A stretch of DNA of 64,000 bases, from assembly GCA_000310025.1 (NCBI GenBank), contig FN648111.1:186001-250000 (forward strand). Direction: 5' to 3'. Position 1 is the stretch's first letter. Each line of letters opens with the position of its first letter. The notes under the pieces were generated by a model that ran no database searches, had not been told where the DNA came from, and saw nothing but the letters and a program-made list of their open reading frames with translations. Position numbers and translations under genes: made by a program. Positions 13,931 to 30,300 of this stretch are shown here, piece by piece. The DNA comes from Ectocarpus siliculosus (Eukaryota > Sar > Phaeophyceae > Ectocarpales > Ectocarpaceae).

Positions 13931-15435
13931 ACTCCGCCTTTTACAGTGCATACCCCGGGTGATCCGGCGTCCAGAAAAATAAATAGTTAACAGTGTAGAA
14001 TAGTCCGAACGTTGAAATAATGGACGTCCACCAATGAGGGGACGACACTATCATATGGATTGAAAAAAATGTCAAGATGCACGTGTGCATCTAAGAGCCA
14101 ACAACAGCCGTCGGGTTGGGTTGCAGAATACTTGTAGATGGCAAGTCTTGTAGACATGGTTGCTAGCTGATTGACACTATTCCGCTCGTTCGGTTTTCGG
14201 AGCAGAGCGGGCGGGGGAGAAAGGAGAGAGAAAAGGGGCGAGGGCGAAGTGCTACAGAACGACATCACTAAATTATTTGTAGAACGGCAAATCACCAGGC
14301 AGGCTGGAAATTGTTTCTCGTGCAACGGCTATACAAAACATCACGCAACTGCGAAACGGGAGCAAAAATCCATCAACGGATTTCGTCGAATCCCGGAAAA
14401 GCAGCAACTCATTCGAACATACTCCGTAATGCTGTATCTGGTGCTGACATATTGATTTGAACAGCAACCAGCTTTACGTGGCATATGGGGATACAACAAA
14501 TCCTTGTGCGACCACAACATAACATGCACCATTTGTATCCTCCTTCACATAATTTGTCAAGAGGCGAGACAGGAGAAAGACGCATGGATCACACAAAAAT
14601 ATCTGAGTGCCTCGATGGGAGCCGGATGGGTGGCTGTGCAGTCTGTTACAAACCGGCATTCGACAATAATATTCGAGGGACAAGATGATAGCGGCACATC
14701 GATCGGCGTTTTACGCGCGCCCGCAAACGAGAACATTCCTTGCGCTATACATTATTTTATATTATATGCATATGCAGTACAATCGCAGAAAGTGCCCCTC
14801 GGGTGGTTGCGGTGGAAAATGCCGAAAAAAGGCCGCCATACGTTTGTTTTCGGGAACGACAGAAGAAGAGCTCTCCACCTACGTACATGTAGGCACGCAA
14901 CTAACTACACTGCTGTGGTGGCCGCATGTGTGTAGACTACGGATGTACTCTGTAGGAAGGATGGAGATTCTGCGCGCCCGGGTGTGTGTGTGTGTGTATT
15001 CGGGATGGCTGGTGGCTGGTGGCCGTAGAGATCAAAGCGGGACGAGTGAGTGCATTGCAACTTCAACTCCAGCCAACAACCAGCGAAAAAACACACTTAT
15101 GTGATACGCAGCAGTCTTTGTCCACACTGCTGGTGCAATGTTGCTGCTACACTTGCAGCGCGAGTATGCACGGAGCCACCGAGCCCATAGGCACGCGTCG
15201 TTCTCACGAGTCTGTCTCTTCCGACGCTGAGGGGAGACAGCGAAAGCGGGTGGGGGTATTTGCGTGGTTGTCCACTTGTCCACGCAGCAACCATGACGTA
15301 CGCGGTCAAGCAGTTGCAAACACACACGCCCGAAATCAACACCTTCAACAGGGACCGCCTCCGCCACGCCGCAGTGCATTGAGCTACCACTGGTATAGAA
15401 TAAAGAACGGCAGCTGTGTTCACTGGCACGTGTAC

Positions 15436-16051
15436 TGAGAAGGTCGGCCATACGGGCGATCTGCGTCACCAGCAATCGGCCCTCGCACGCAAGGCCATGG
15501 TTGTCCGTTTTGAACGATACTGATCCCGCCGCAAACCTGGCAAGTAGCTTCAACCTCAAAGCACGCTTTCCGTGCACCACACGCGTCTCGCTCTTAGCTG
15601 CCGCTGCTGCCCACTACAACCCTGCTCATCTCAAAGGTTGGCTCTGCTACTCTCAGTGGTTGTTTGCGCGACAGGAGGCAGCGTGGCCGAGAGTTGGCGA
15701 GGTTGGAGATTTCTCCCACAAGATCTGTACATGTACACAAAACGTGCATGTTGAAACGCACGCACGCGCATCTTTTTCGGCCGCGCGAGAGAAATCGTGC
15801 TCTACAATTGAATCTCGGGGCATGGCTGGCTCGGAGAGATACACGCAGGCGTGGCAGTGGTACCTAGCGGCAAAGCTAGGGGCGGGGGGGGGGGGCATGG
15901 CTACCGACTTGCTGATTGTGAGTCACCTCTCTTTGGCAGCAACGTTTGTCCACAGGGAGGGGCGGTGGGTGAAGCTGCTGAAGATCTTGCTGATGTGCGT
16001 GAATATGTTGCCCTGCTGCTGCTGCTGGCTGGCGCTCGAGGAAACCGGCAT
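15436..16051 (-). CDS. Probable gene of unknown function, first two exons
   Basis: The ATG at 16051 follows a CT-rich leader (CTCTCTACATTCACC). Exon 1 (16051-15927) encodes 41 codons plus two bases: MPVSSSAS, five glutamines, then GNIFTHISKIFSSFTHRP and SLWTNVAAKE. The GT donor matches in phase an AG acceptor at 15537, opening exon 2 (15536-15436) with FAAGSVSFKTDNHG and GRLLVTQIARMADLL; the split codon becomes Arg. Phase agreement and coherent composition support a spliced gene. Downstream exons are unresolved: the next acceptor I see (15390) would leave a 46-nt intron, unusually short here. I recognise no family. Confidence 0.4.
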
Positions 16052-19000
16052 GGTGAATGTAGAGAGGAGAGCGGGTAGAAGCAGAGGGAGGAGTTGGCTA
16101 GTCGGGAGGGTGCGGGCGGTTTGTGTGGCGGAGGGGGGGGCGAGTGCGTGTGGGTTGAAGGATCTGCTGGAACTTGTTTCGGACTTCGGACCATATGCGT
16201 AGAAAAAAAAAAGTAATTTGCGGTACGTACCGGTTCGCGCTTCCTCCGAAGGGTGCAACTGCAACGTAACCGTGTGTGCGTGTGGGCGTGCTTGGATCGG
16301 ATGTCGTGATGCGTGGTGTGCGTCATTTATACGTGAAGATTTGCAGGCCACATGGCATATAACCCTTGGCTGTTGATGAGGATTCGATCTATCAAACCTT
16401 GGCGGAGGCCTGCTTCTAGCTTTTCATCTTAAGATAGAAGGGGCCTAGCCCAGGGGAGCGCACTCCACACACACGTACGTACGTACGTACTCTGTGAGTA
16501 AAGATCTCTCTACTACACTGTACGGATATACTGCTGTAAGTAGAAAACATACCAGCAAAAAGTGTCATGTAAATCACATATTGCCGTCCGGCCACAAGTA
16601 TACGGGGCTACCTTCATGCGTACATGTAGCTCGTGGCCCGGCCAGCACGGCACTTACAGGGACGAACCTGAGAGACAAGATTCTACATGTGTACAGCAAT
16701 CGTACACGGAAAAAAAAAAACTGGCAACTCTTCCGTGCCCCCCCCGGGCGCGGCCAATGCGGTGGAACCATGATGCATTTTTTTGCTTCTGGCCCTTGCC
16801 CTGCATTGCCTGGGCGCTGGGCAAGCATCAACCAAGTAGGGCTTGCTTGGGTGAGGTGGACGGTATGGTGCTCTGGGTGCCGGTTTTCGTGGCGGCGGCA
16901 GTGTCTGTGTGTGTCGGTGTCATGTTCCCTCGAGCACCAACATGGCAGGTATGCATATGTATGTGATGCATTGTTACATTGTTACAGCGTGGGAGTCGTA
17001 CAGCAGTAGACAGAAGTGACTGCAGGTGCTGTACACCATCTTGCAGCGTACACGTGTTGCTTACGATATCTTGTACATACCTACACATTAGCCTTCGACA
17101 GCCAATGCATCTATTGTAGCAGGGACTTTGAATGACTTGTAGTCGATCAGCACTGCTGTACCCAGCACTGCTGCACTGAACGGCGATACAGGGCTACAGC
17201 AATAGGTTCCCTATAGTCGGAGATCTTGATGCTTCGCGCATTGCCACGTGGGCGTCGACAAGCATGCACACGGGACCTCTACCGCCCACCCTGACTTTCG
17301 AACCAGCTCACCGGTGACGAAACTGCCACCCATTACCAGCATGCACACCTGTGCAGTGTGTAGTCGGTCCATCACCCGGTGACCGCCGAATTGTAGGTTG
17401 CGTAAGATACCACACCCCTGGACCGATTTTCGAAGGTTGAATACTCGACAGTACATGGTGACGGGGCCGATAGTCATGGAGTTAGAAACTTGGAAGCCTG
17501 TTGCGAGCTGATCGAACACGCATAATCGACTGTGGCATCCTCTTGGTCATGAAATACTCGAGCTATGAAAATCGGTGCAGGGGGTGTGGTATGCAACCTA
17601 CGGCAGTCTGTGGGACAAATTTCAAATCGGGTGCAAGCCCTCGGTAACAAGTAGATACATGCTGAAGCTCTCCCGGATGATGCATTGCCGAGAAGCGACC
17701 AACTTCTCTCGCGTGTTGATGGTCTCGTGCTGGGTGCAGACAAACAGCTATAGTCAATGCACGGTTTGGTTACATCAGCAGAGCGAAAGAGCTCATTCGC
17801 TGCTGCTGTACTATGTACTGTATTGCTGGCGTACAAAACATAGATTGGTATGATACAACAATGCCACTACATACAATACAACACAGATAGAGCCTGCACT
17901 TACGAAGTTGGAACTTCATGCTCAGGATTATGACACACAAGTCTTGATCTGTGAGCCCGGTTAAAAACCCGGACTAATATTACTAGTATTACACACTACT
18001 ATATATACAACCTAAATACATGTAGCGAACGACCAATTGTAGCCCACAAGAGCAAACGAGAACCCCAGTTCCTCGGCCAACACTAGATAACACTAGGTAG
18101 AGGTGCTCAAGTGCGGGCGCTGTCTGTATAACAACATTGCAACAGCAGTATGGTAGGTACTCTAACAGTAGTGTTATCAGCATTTCGCGTACCCGGGCAC
18201 GCTAACGTGTCCAGCGCCAAATATTGGCGGCATTGAACCAGACACATCTTTCTGCTGCTTGCTCCGTACGGTAGTTTCTACTCGGACATCAATGAGAGCC
18301 ACGGGCAGGTGCAAGTCACAAGCTGCACCCTCACCGCTACCACCCTACAACACACACACGTGCTGTGCTGGGCGCGGTCTGCTTGCTGTTGAGGTGGCGG
18401 CTTCGGCAAGGGTGGCCTGTAATATCGCACCCCTGACATACATTCCTGCATGTTGGCTTGCCCTTTCGAGCTACGACACCTCGGTACTGTTACGTAGGCG
18501 GCCATCCGTATGTTTCTCGCACGATCCCTCAAGATTTGAGGAAGAGTTCAACACAACCACGAACGCCTTTTGTTTAGAACTCCCTCCTTTCATAGCGTGC
18601 ATGTAGCGTACATGGCTCTCTCGGCGCGTCGTGATGTGTGTCTAGTGCCGCTATTATGAACCTGCTCTTTCCTCGGGTATTGGACCGCGCTCATGATGTG
18701 CAGAAATGGGCATGAGGGCGGCGTTTGTTAGTAGTTGTATACATACATGTATTCTACCCCCTTGGACATTATCTGAACTTGTGACAAGGTGAGTCGATCA
18801 CATTCGATAGTTGCAGTCTATGTTGCGGTGTGCGCGTTGCTGCTACTGGACATGCAAATCGTCTGGTGGTTGTTGAAACCCCAACTGAATCAATTAATAG
18901 CAGTATTTTCTCAATTTCCGCGTGCTTACTTCAATGCATCACCAACACAACATTCCATTCTTTGAGCTGCTCGGTTTTCCGCCTGTACTTCTGCCTAGTT

Positions 19001-19217
19001 TCGGTGGCCTGAGGAACAGCGAAAAGGAACACCACGTACATTTCTCAACCACAGCCCGCTACTCAGCATGTTGGGTCTCTAACCGCCTCCGCGTTCCTTC
19101 AACCTGTGGCGGCCACCTTCATCGAGCACAGACATCCCGGTTCCTCCTATGTGCGTCAACATCGACTGCTTCGTTGCTTGTGTGCAATTGCCATGCGTCG
19201 GCCGTGTCGTGTCGCAG
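16052..19217. other. No resolved gene; probably contains 5' exons of the LEA2-like gene
   Basis: Nothing recognisable is coded here apart from the inverted-repeat element at 17393-17601. The exon at 19218 needs upstream coding exons, which should lie in this stretch. A GTGAGT donor at 18789 is the best splice site seen, but no open frame ends at it in the required phase. A TACG microsatellite lies at about 16473-16490. Confidence 0.4.
17393..17601. mobile_element. Short inverted-repeat element (MITE-like), copy A
   Basis: A 209-bp segment bounded by inverted repeats of about 40-45 bp. The left arm runs GTAGGTTGC...ATACCACACCCCTGGACC and on through CGATTTTC; the right arm, reversed, gives GTAGGTTGCATACCACACCC and CTGCACCGATTTTC. 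It is non-coding. The inner part of the arm is shared with the element at 63517-63739. No clear target-site duplication was identified. Confidence 0.75.
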
Positions 19218-21528
19218 ATCGTGGACATGAAGTACAGAGGCCTGTCCATGAATATTGCGAGCATTGGGGTTGACATGAAGATCGACATGGGCCTAGAAGT
19301 TTTTGTGAGTCACCCTGTTGTGGCAACAGTCGAGGGAGCCCTTCTTCATCGTCTTTTCACGCTTGTACCATTTGGCTCGCAGGAAATATGAATTAAACCG
19401 CAGGGGTACAATACGACGATCCGTGGTATGACATTCCACACAACAACCTATATTCGTTACAGGCCGTTCGTGCGTCCGGGTGTATGCCATTGGTGTCGAT
19501 TTATTTCATAGCGTCACGAAGTAGGCGCTCGGAAGTATACATGTATGAGCTGCAACAATGTTGTGTTTCTAGGTAAAGTCGCATTGCCAAAAGGTAGCAC
19601 ACCTCGACTGGCATCAGCGAACCGTGAACGTGGTACCCAACTTGCCGAACGACAACTGCTGTGCCGGCCACAACACTCCCCTGCCTTCTGTGTTCTTTGC
19701 AGAACCCCAACTACGTCCCTGCAACGCTGAAAGGCATCGTGATGACCATGTTCCACGAAGACCTTGGGGGGGAGGAGGCGCCATTCGGGGTGGTAACCTT
19801 CGCCGGCGAAAATGCGGCGAGACTACCCGCGCGGGGTTCCGCGGTAGTGCAGGCACAGGTACTATTATTACGTATTCACCGCAGCTGTGACCCTCCTGGC
19901 CTTGAACGGTACTCCCACGAGCGCGGTTTCCGACTTTTTTTTTTTTTTCATGCACGAACCCCAACCCGAGCCTTCGCCGCTACGATAATTGATTGCCTCC
20001 CCCTGTTCTGTTTCGCGTGCTGTTCTGTGTCAACTTGTCTACATACTTTTGTATCTCTGGACTGTATTAGGACGGAAGCAGAGAGCAACGAAAATGAGGA
20101 TGCTGTCGAGAAGCGTTGTCGTAAAGTGCCACTCAACACCCTGCACCGTCAAGCCTGCGCATGTGGTAGCCTTTGTCGATCTCCTTACTCCCTATCTCTC
20201 TGTCTAGTCCAGCTGCTGGTGATGTTGAGGTTGGTGTAATTCAGTAACGTCGGAGAGCACGGCCACTATTTTTGACGTATTTTCGTGCGGTTGGAGAACA
20301 CGAACTGCTCCACCACATAACAAGCCAGGGGTTCACAGATCCAGGATTAACAAATTATAGCAACGTTGACTACAAGAACAGGTGCTCAGTTCACTGTCCC
20401 TCACCGCTGTAGTATATTGCCAAGTAGCTGGTTGGGTTGCCCGGCGGAGAGGACAAGAAGCAAGCCTTTTCGCGAAAGAAGAGGTTCTTGAATGGTGGCG
20501 AGTGCTGCATGACGATCCACGTACTGGTAGCCCTTCTCGATTCCCCTCTCTCGTCCTCATCTTACGACCGAACCTCGTCTTCGTTCATATTTTCTGTCCT
20601 GTTTTGTTCTGTCTTGTAGATGGAAGTCGTGTCGCTACCGACGAGCATGGCGATGGGCATTGCGAAGGATGTTGCTGACGGAGGCGTCATTGTCAGCCGG
20701 GCGTCGGCCTTCATGGACGTCAAGGTTATGGGAGGGTGAGAGCAAACGAGAGAGGTTCAGATACAGTACTGGACCCTGCACTGTGCCGGTGGAGTAGTGC
20801 AGGTGCCCGGTATTGTGTCGGTACTTCGGCTCGCACGCTGTACTTGTACACTGATATACCAACTTGTTCTGGTACTTTGAATAGTGCCGGTATCCGGTAT
20901 AGTGCCGGCAATATCTCGGGACAGATACTGGCACTGAACAGGGACTTCTCCTGTAGTTGTACACGCCCCTTTGTGGGGTAGATTCGAGGGGTGATCATTT
21001 GTAGTTGGCGACTTCACACGTTGCTCGTGGGACCGAAGTCTTCGAGCTTTTCTTCTTGTTATCGGAGCTTGAGTTATTTTCTTCCTTTTGGTGTTAATTT
21101 TCAACGATTAGAACCAGATAAGCCTCCTTCTCCTGTACTTGGACTAGCGCCTATTCGCGCAATCTGATAGGTCGTGTTTTCATGTTATTGGTTCTCTTTG
21201 AAGGGAATTGAACCTGGCGGCAGAAACGCTCTCAATTTGACTGCTTTCAGCAACCGAGTTCCGAGAACGACTTGAGGAGAGACAATTATGGCACCTCTTT
21301 GAAAGAACGTGTGACAAACTGAATTGTGACCTTCGCCGTTCGCCATTGTTCCGCTTCTGTTTTCAATCGTTTACACTCGAATCGTTTCGACTCTGCTGTG
21401 ACAGGGATATCTTAATCGAGGCGGACTGCGTGCAACACATGCAGGCAGACGTGTTTCCCATCAAGATCAACGAGATAGACTGCAAATACTACTACAAGAA
21501 CGTTCGGGTGCCGGTGCTGCCTCCATAG
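19218..21528 (+). CDS. LEA2-like protein, four 3' exons (5' end unresolved)
   Basis: Four exons join in phase: 19218-19304, 19703-19858, 20620-20735 and 21405-21528 (TAG stop), about 160 codons. The second opens with NPNYVPATLKGIV, the asparagine/proline signature typical of LEA group 2 (WHy/LEA14-like) and related lumen/vacuole-associated proteins. It follows IASIGVDMKIDMGLEVF and continues VVTFAGENAARLPARG. Later exons give SRASAFMDVKVMGG, then DCVQHMQADVFPIK and YYYKNVRVPVLPP at the C terminus. Such proteins usually have an N-terminal membrane anchor; none was found because the first exon or exons upstream of 19218 are missing from my model. The function of this protein is unknown; family membership is inferred from the NPN motif and beta-strand pattern. 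Confidence 0.6.
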
Positions 21529-24303
<2,775 letters not shown>

Positions 24304-27300
24304 ATGGGCTGTGTTCACAGCTCCAAGGTTCAAGGCGAAGGTCCTGGGCAAGATGTGAAAAAGGTACGCAACAAAGGATGGCAGTACGGCTCACCGGGAT
24401 CTGCTTCATATTCACACAGCACAGTAGTCGACAACACGCCCGTCCTGGAAGCACAGCGGCAGTCCTATCCAAAGGGTCGTCTTTGTTTAGTGGTTCTGTT
24501 ACTCCTAGGTGGTGCGTGGATGACATGTGACAGCCCAAATATGTTCTCGCCGTGGGTGCAAGATTGTTTCCTCACGTACATGCGACCGCGGCGGCCTGTC
24601 CACCACGACTCTAACTGCTCGAGTACTGTAGCACAACCATGCGCACCACACACCAGTCTGCTGCTGTACCAGGTGTCATCGACTTGTGCTATGTAGATTG
24701 CTGTACTACTGCACACAGGACTAGACTACCTATTGAGTATGGCAGAAGAAACCGTACGATGGGGTTTGTATGGTGTTTGGACTACGGCACACCCTTTCTT
24801 TCCCTTTCCGATATGGTGCATGATCAATGTTGGTTTACATTCACGAGGGTCGTGTATTTGACACTCAGCTGAATGCGTAGATATATTGAAGTCGGCCATG
24901 CACTATCACGTGTGTTCGATGACGCAGGCTGTCCTCCGTCATTAGCGTGATATGATACATCGATTCGCACGGTACCACAGCTCCGGAATGTGTTCCTACT
25001 GTTGTGAAGCAGGACAAAGATGCACCTGGCGTGGAGAATGTAGCGGCAGCATCGAACGACACCCTGGAGGCGCAGAGCACCGAAGGCGATCTGCACAAGA
25101 GAATGGTGTCTAGCAAGGCGGTCGAGGTATGTATGGCATATCTACCTTAATTTTCTACCCCGTCACTTACAGCAGTGGGAGCAATCCTGCTATCGTGAGC
25201 CCTTGGGACACCTCCATAATTCTCGCCGCACGCCTTAGCTCCATTCACTATCGTTTGTGTGAAGGTGATGTGGCCCTTGTTCCACTATAAAGTCGACAGG
25301 GTCGTTCTGGGTATCCTCCCTGGCTTAGCTTCGTTCTGCATCCAATGGGTATTTGCTCATGCTCTAGGTGTTATTCACAAAACATAGCCCTGGGAGCCAA
25401 AGTAGGTCCAGTTTGAGCAAGGTGACTGAGTCATGCTATACCCTGTTCTTGAGAGAGCTTTACACTGTTCGTGAGAGAGTGTAGCTCTATTTGGGGAGAG
25501 CACAAATTCTGCTGTGGCACATGCAAGACGTGCTTTGGTAGAATGCTGAAAAGCGCAAGCACGTAGAAAAATGAACAGAGGGACTAATGTTCACGTAGGA
25601 TTGTTGCTGTTGCTGTCGTAGTTGCTGTCGTAGTTGTAGTTGTAGTTGTAGTTGTGTTGTTGTTGCTGCTAATGCTGCTACTGCTGCTGCTGCTGTTGTG
25701 TTGCTCAGGAGTACTCTCGTAACAACTCAACCGACACACCGAAAAATGCCTGATCAATAGCCCAGAGTATGCTGCTGCCGTCGCGGAGAAATAAACATAT
25801 ATCACAGCACTATTTTTTCAGGGTTTATTTTATGTAGCGTACGCGTAGCAGTCCTCGGACGTCGGGAACCAGAGAAGCTGACGCTAAAATGGGGACGTTT
25901 GCCCAGTAGCGAGCACTTCATACAACTGTCACGCTTAACAGATTCAAGGAGGTCAACAGCAAAAAAATCCGTTGTGTTTTTCCTCGTTCGACGTTGTCAC
26001 ATCCACTGCCTAGCCCTGAATGTATTGTGCCAAACCAGTAGCTCCGAAAGTAAGGAGTGCTTCTGGCAATGACGGTTGCCATGCCTTTGTTTCAACATGC
26101 ACGACACAACGCAAACCCTTTATGGTAGATCGCAAACAGCGAAAACACTCCCAAACAGAATATCAGAGGTCAGCGCAGTTTCTACATTCGTAGGGAAACA
26201 AGTCGCACGTATGTACATCGTATGGCATAAATTCCATGTGTGTGCAACTACAGGTGATGAAGGTCAGGACTGACAATGGTGGAAGCTTCACAGTCCGATA
26301 CGCCTTTGCATCGCAGCGAGGTTACTACCCTGACGGTAAGCAACCATCTATAGTTCAGGATGTCCCGACACAATTTTGTTGACCCTTCTAACCCTAACCC
26401 TCCTCAAGGGGTTTGATACGGTGTTGCGGCTCACGGGTTATGGCTGTGCATTGTGACGGATCGACCTGATGCGCACTGCTTCCATCACCGTCCTGACGGT
26501 ACTGCAAGTCCCTGTAACTGGTGAACCCCCTTTGTTTGTTCTTGCTCGGCTTCCCTCGGTTATCTTCTCTCCATCTGCATTTTTTGAATCTGTCGTTCTT
26601 CTCGACTATCTACACGTGTCGTCTTCTACATCTTTCTCCCGCCCTCATTCGCCCCTGTATCAGCTGCGGTGCTTCACACAGACTCACCCTAGTGGTTTGT
26701 TGATCGACGCTCGCGCCCGTCTCTCTCCCTCTCTCCGTTTGGACGTTCGTCACTGATATCTGGGGTGAAAATAGAACCGAACAAAGCGAACCAGGACAGC
26801 TTCATCGTGGTCCCCAATTTCTGCCGCGACCCTGAGTCCCTTTTCTGCGGAGTGTTTGATGGGCACGGGGGGACGGGCGATCTTTGCTCAAACTTCACTG
26901 CTCAAAAGCTTCCCAAGGTCAGAATAACCCTCAACACCATCCAATTTGCGAAAAAACAGCGGTACACACCAAAATTCAAGAAAATCGGCATGAGGGTTGA
27001 CCCGCCCTGAGGCCTGGGCTATCGTGATCGTGGTCCTAGTGTGTAGGCTTCCGGAAGAGTCGAGCGTACGGAACGCATCTATTCTCAGGTGCCACTTGGC
27101 TGTACAAGAAGTTCAAGACCCGCTGGAGAGAGCGTTCCAAATCAGTCGGCTGTGCTAAGCAGCGGAGTTTACCGGTCTTTTGGGCAAGAGACCAAGTAGC
27201 AATGTGTGCCACAGAACGAGAGCCGGGTGAGGTCTTTCAGAAACCCCTTTACATTAGGACATCCTTGAGGGAAGCTAATGCCGGAATTGCCGATGATGAG

Positions 27301-30300
27301 TGTAGCGTTAGGACCCTAAGCTGGTGGCAGTACGGTCTTAGCGGCATTTATTTCAACGAGGTCCAGGGCGCCCCTGAAGGGAGCGGGGCGACACCCACAC
27401 AGCCTTCAGCGGAGATAGATGTCTTGCGAAAGGGCGCCTGCGGGATTGGACGTGAAGTGTTTGCTCGATTGACTTCAGCACCGTAACGTCGTTCCACGTA
27501 GCTTTTGCACGGGAAAGCCCTATCGTTCCCCAAGATGGTCAAGCGCTATCTCTGCCAATGTGATGTTCCGAACGTCAAAGCTGTCGCCGACCCGAACGTG
27601 TAGAGGGTTAAATATGATTGGGTCAAACTTGTATGTGGTTGTATGCGTCCATTGTCCCTGAACGCATCGTGCAGGAGCTCGAGAGTAGCCTCAAACTCCA
27701 AGGCAACTACTCATCACTGGACGAGGACGCGATCAAGGAGGCCAGCAAGAGGGCGCACGTATCGACCAACGAACAGCTGCACGCCACTGACTTCGACGAC
27801 ACGCTGTCCGGCACCACTGCCATATCAATACTGCTCAAGGTGAGCCGCACCACGAAATGTTGTTTTGTATTTTGGTTTCCAACCGCGGGAAGCGTTTGTT
27901 TGGCTTCTGTTGCTCGATATTTTGCGCTGCTGTGCAACAGTCTGCCTGTGTTGTCAAGTTATTGCGCAGCTTCCAACGCGATACCTCTCTCGGTCAGGAT
28001 GCCGTACTATTGCGACCTCCTCGCCGCAGTTTGGTTTGTTCTGCCCCGAGATCGATCTCCATTCCCCCTCGGGTGCTGTACATCGGTATTCACTACTGTG
28101 CTCCGCGTTTTCCTCTCAATATTGTCTTAGTTTTGCGGGAACCGCTACGGATATATGCGTATGACTTCGGGTACGGTCTGCGCTATGGCGTAGCCAAGGA
28201 TGCCGATAATTGTTCTTCATTCGCTCCGTCAGAATATTTTCACATGAAGAGTTCCACCAGTTATTATCTTCAATTGACCCCGCAGACGTTTTGAAAACGG
28301 GCACCACGGTACTTGTAGAGATACTTTTGGCTTAGGACATGATTTTCTGGATCAAGCCGTGGCTATGTGGGAACACATGGGCACACTATGAATGTGTCGA
28401 CGGTAGAATTGGCCCACTTTGTTCGCTCCCATGGTTGTCGCAAGAGCGAGTCAGGGTTTCTACAGTAGTGTGAGTCATGGGCGGTGCAACTGATGTGCGT
28501 GTAAAACAGGGGGACACACTGTTCGTTGCAAACGTGGGGGACTCTCGGGCGATCATATGCTCCAAACCACCCGGAGAAGAAAGCACGGTTAGACCCCTCT
28601 CGGTGGACCAGACGCCCTTCCGCAAGGATGAGAGGACCCGCATCAAGCAGGCGGGGGGTCACGTGCTGACCATCGATCAGATCGAGGGGCTTGAGGTAAG
28701 CTCGGGATCAAGAGGAGTAGCTATTGCTGAAGACAATGATTACGATAATGATCATGTCGATGGTGAGCATGCTGGTGTTGGCGACGACTGAATATGCTGC
28801 TCCGCGACACTAGCGCCCTCTCGAGTTCTTGGGTCGCTTGGCTTGGTCGGAGAACTGCAACACTGTATTCCAATACTTTTGAAACAGGATGACGAGAAGA
28901 CCCTATTTTCGGCTTGGTCTTGCAGCGCGGTCTGTAGCTTCACGAACCTCCTGTCCCTTGCCACTATCATGCGCTTCGTCCAGCCTATCCACGAGAACTG
29001 GGATACAAATCTTGGTGACGAATTGGACGAGATCGGTGACCCTCCAAGAGTGTGGCTGACGTCCTTGGACCAGCCAGGGTGTGCGTTCACGAGGTGATGC
29101 ACGGTGGTGTCAAAGAAGGGTGAAACGAAGACCGCCTTCAGTTGTTGTGAGGCCTGCAGTTCGACGAAGAGAGTAGGAACCGGAGGTCGGGGTCGAAACG
29201 GCCGCGTCTGTCTCACTTCTAGTGCCTTTTTTGCCGTGCACAACTCTCCTGCAACGTGCGATAGCCCAATTTCGGAATCCAGACAGGCAACTTTGCAAGG
29301 TGTTGCGTACATTCCACACTCGCGATATTTCGAAGTAGACATCTCATCGAATCGTCAAAACACCCCAAATGCACCACAACCGCAATATGCTGTAGGAGTC
29401 TTGGAGACTCAATCGGAGAGACCGTGGGCGTGTACGCGGAACCGGAGCAGCTGGTGGTCAACGTCACCAAGCACGACAAATTTATCGTCATCGCGAGCGA
29501 CGGGGTGTTTGAGTTCATTACCAGCAACAAGGTGCGCGCAGCACACAGCCGCTTTGACCCTCGATTCTCAACCGGCTCTGATAAGACGTCACCGTTGGTT
29601 GCCCGACGGGTGGAAGAGAAGCACGCGTACGGAATGCCTACCTTTTTTTCCAACGTTGGCAGTATTCTGCTCAACCTATAACCGCGTTCCCCTGACCGGA
29701 CGTAGAAGGCTCTCGGTAACCTCAATTTGAATTGATTTAACTCTACTTTCCTTGCGTCATCGACACCACATTTAATCATATTCACAACCACACACACTTT
29801 TTTGCGGTGTATTTTACCAGTGCACGGAGCCCAGTGCACGGAGCACCGTCTTGTCGGACAACCCCGTTCGACAGCAGATTTTTCGATTTTCGCCTGATTG
29901 ATATCATGCTCTGGACTATCGTTTTATTGAGAGAGTGTGGTCCTGTAGTTCGAATATACCCGTTCAACCGGTACACGTTTCACGTGCGAACCCGTGTTAG
30001 TGTCAAATTCAATGCAAGAGTACGCAAGTTTAGCGCAATGCTTCTGGTCGCGACTACCACAAGCTGTGTTCCTTCGTTAGTTAGCGTGACTTGAGACGGG
30101 TGGGGTGTGTATCGTTCAATGCCGTCTTGTATGTGTATTCGTACGAACGAAGTGCGTGCTGTGGACATCTCTTTCGCTCCTCATCTTCTTCATTCGGATG
30201 GTACTCATTTCTCATCAGGTCATGGAGGCGGTGGAGAGGTTCACCGACCCGTTGTCGGCGGCGAAGCACATCGTGCAGGATGCGTTTCGGACATGGCTGA

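Larger units (their letters stand above)
9993..15435. other. No supportable gene; intergenic
   Basis: No recognisable domain or consistent exon chain on either strand. It holds a 34-nt tandem duplication (11287-11348), a family of degenerate CACCGGGGTGC repeats (13103-13930) and short GT and A/T runs (for example GT at 14982-14997). Open frames of 60-180 codons occur but overlap antisense frames of equal length. Confidence 0.45.

Noticed and set aside
15097-15389. Third exon of the gene at 15436-16051
   Set aside because: The phase fits but it would require a 46-nt intron, far below the sizes seen in this window, and the encoded sequence is not clearly conserved.
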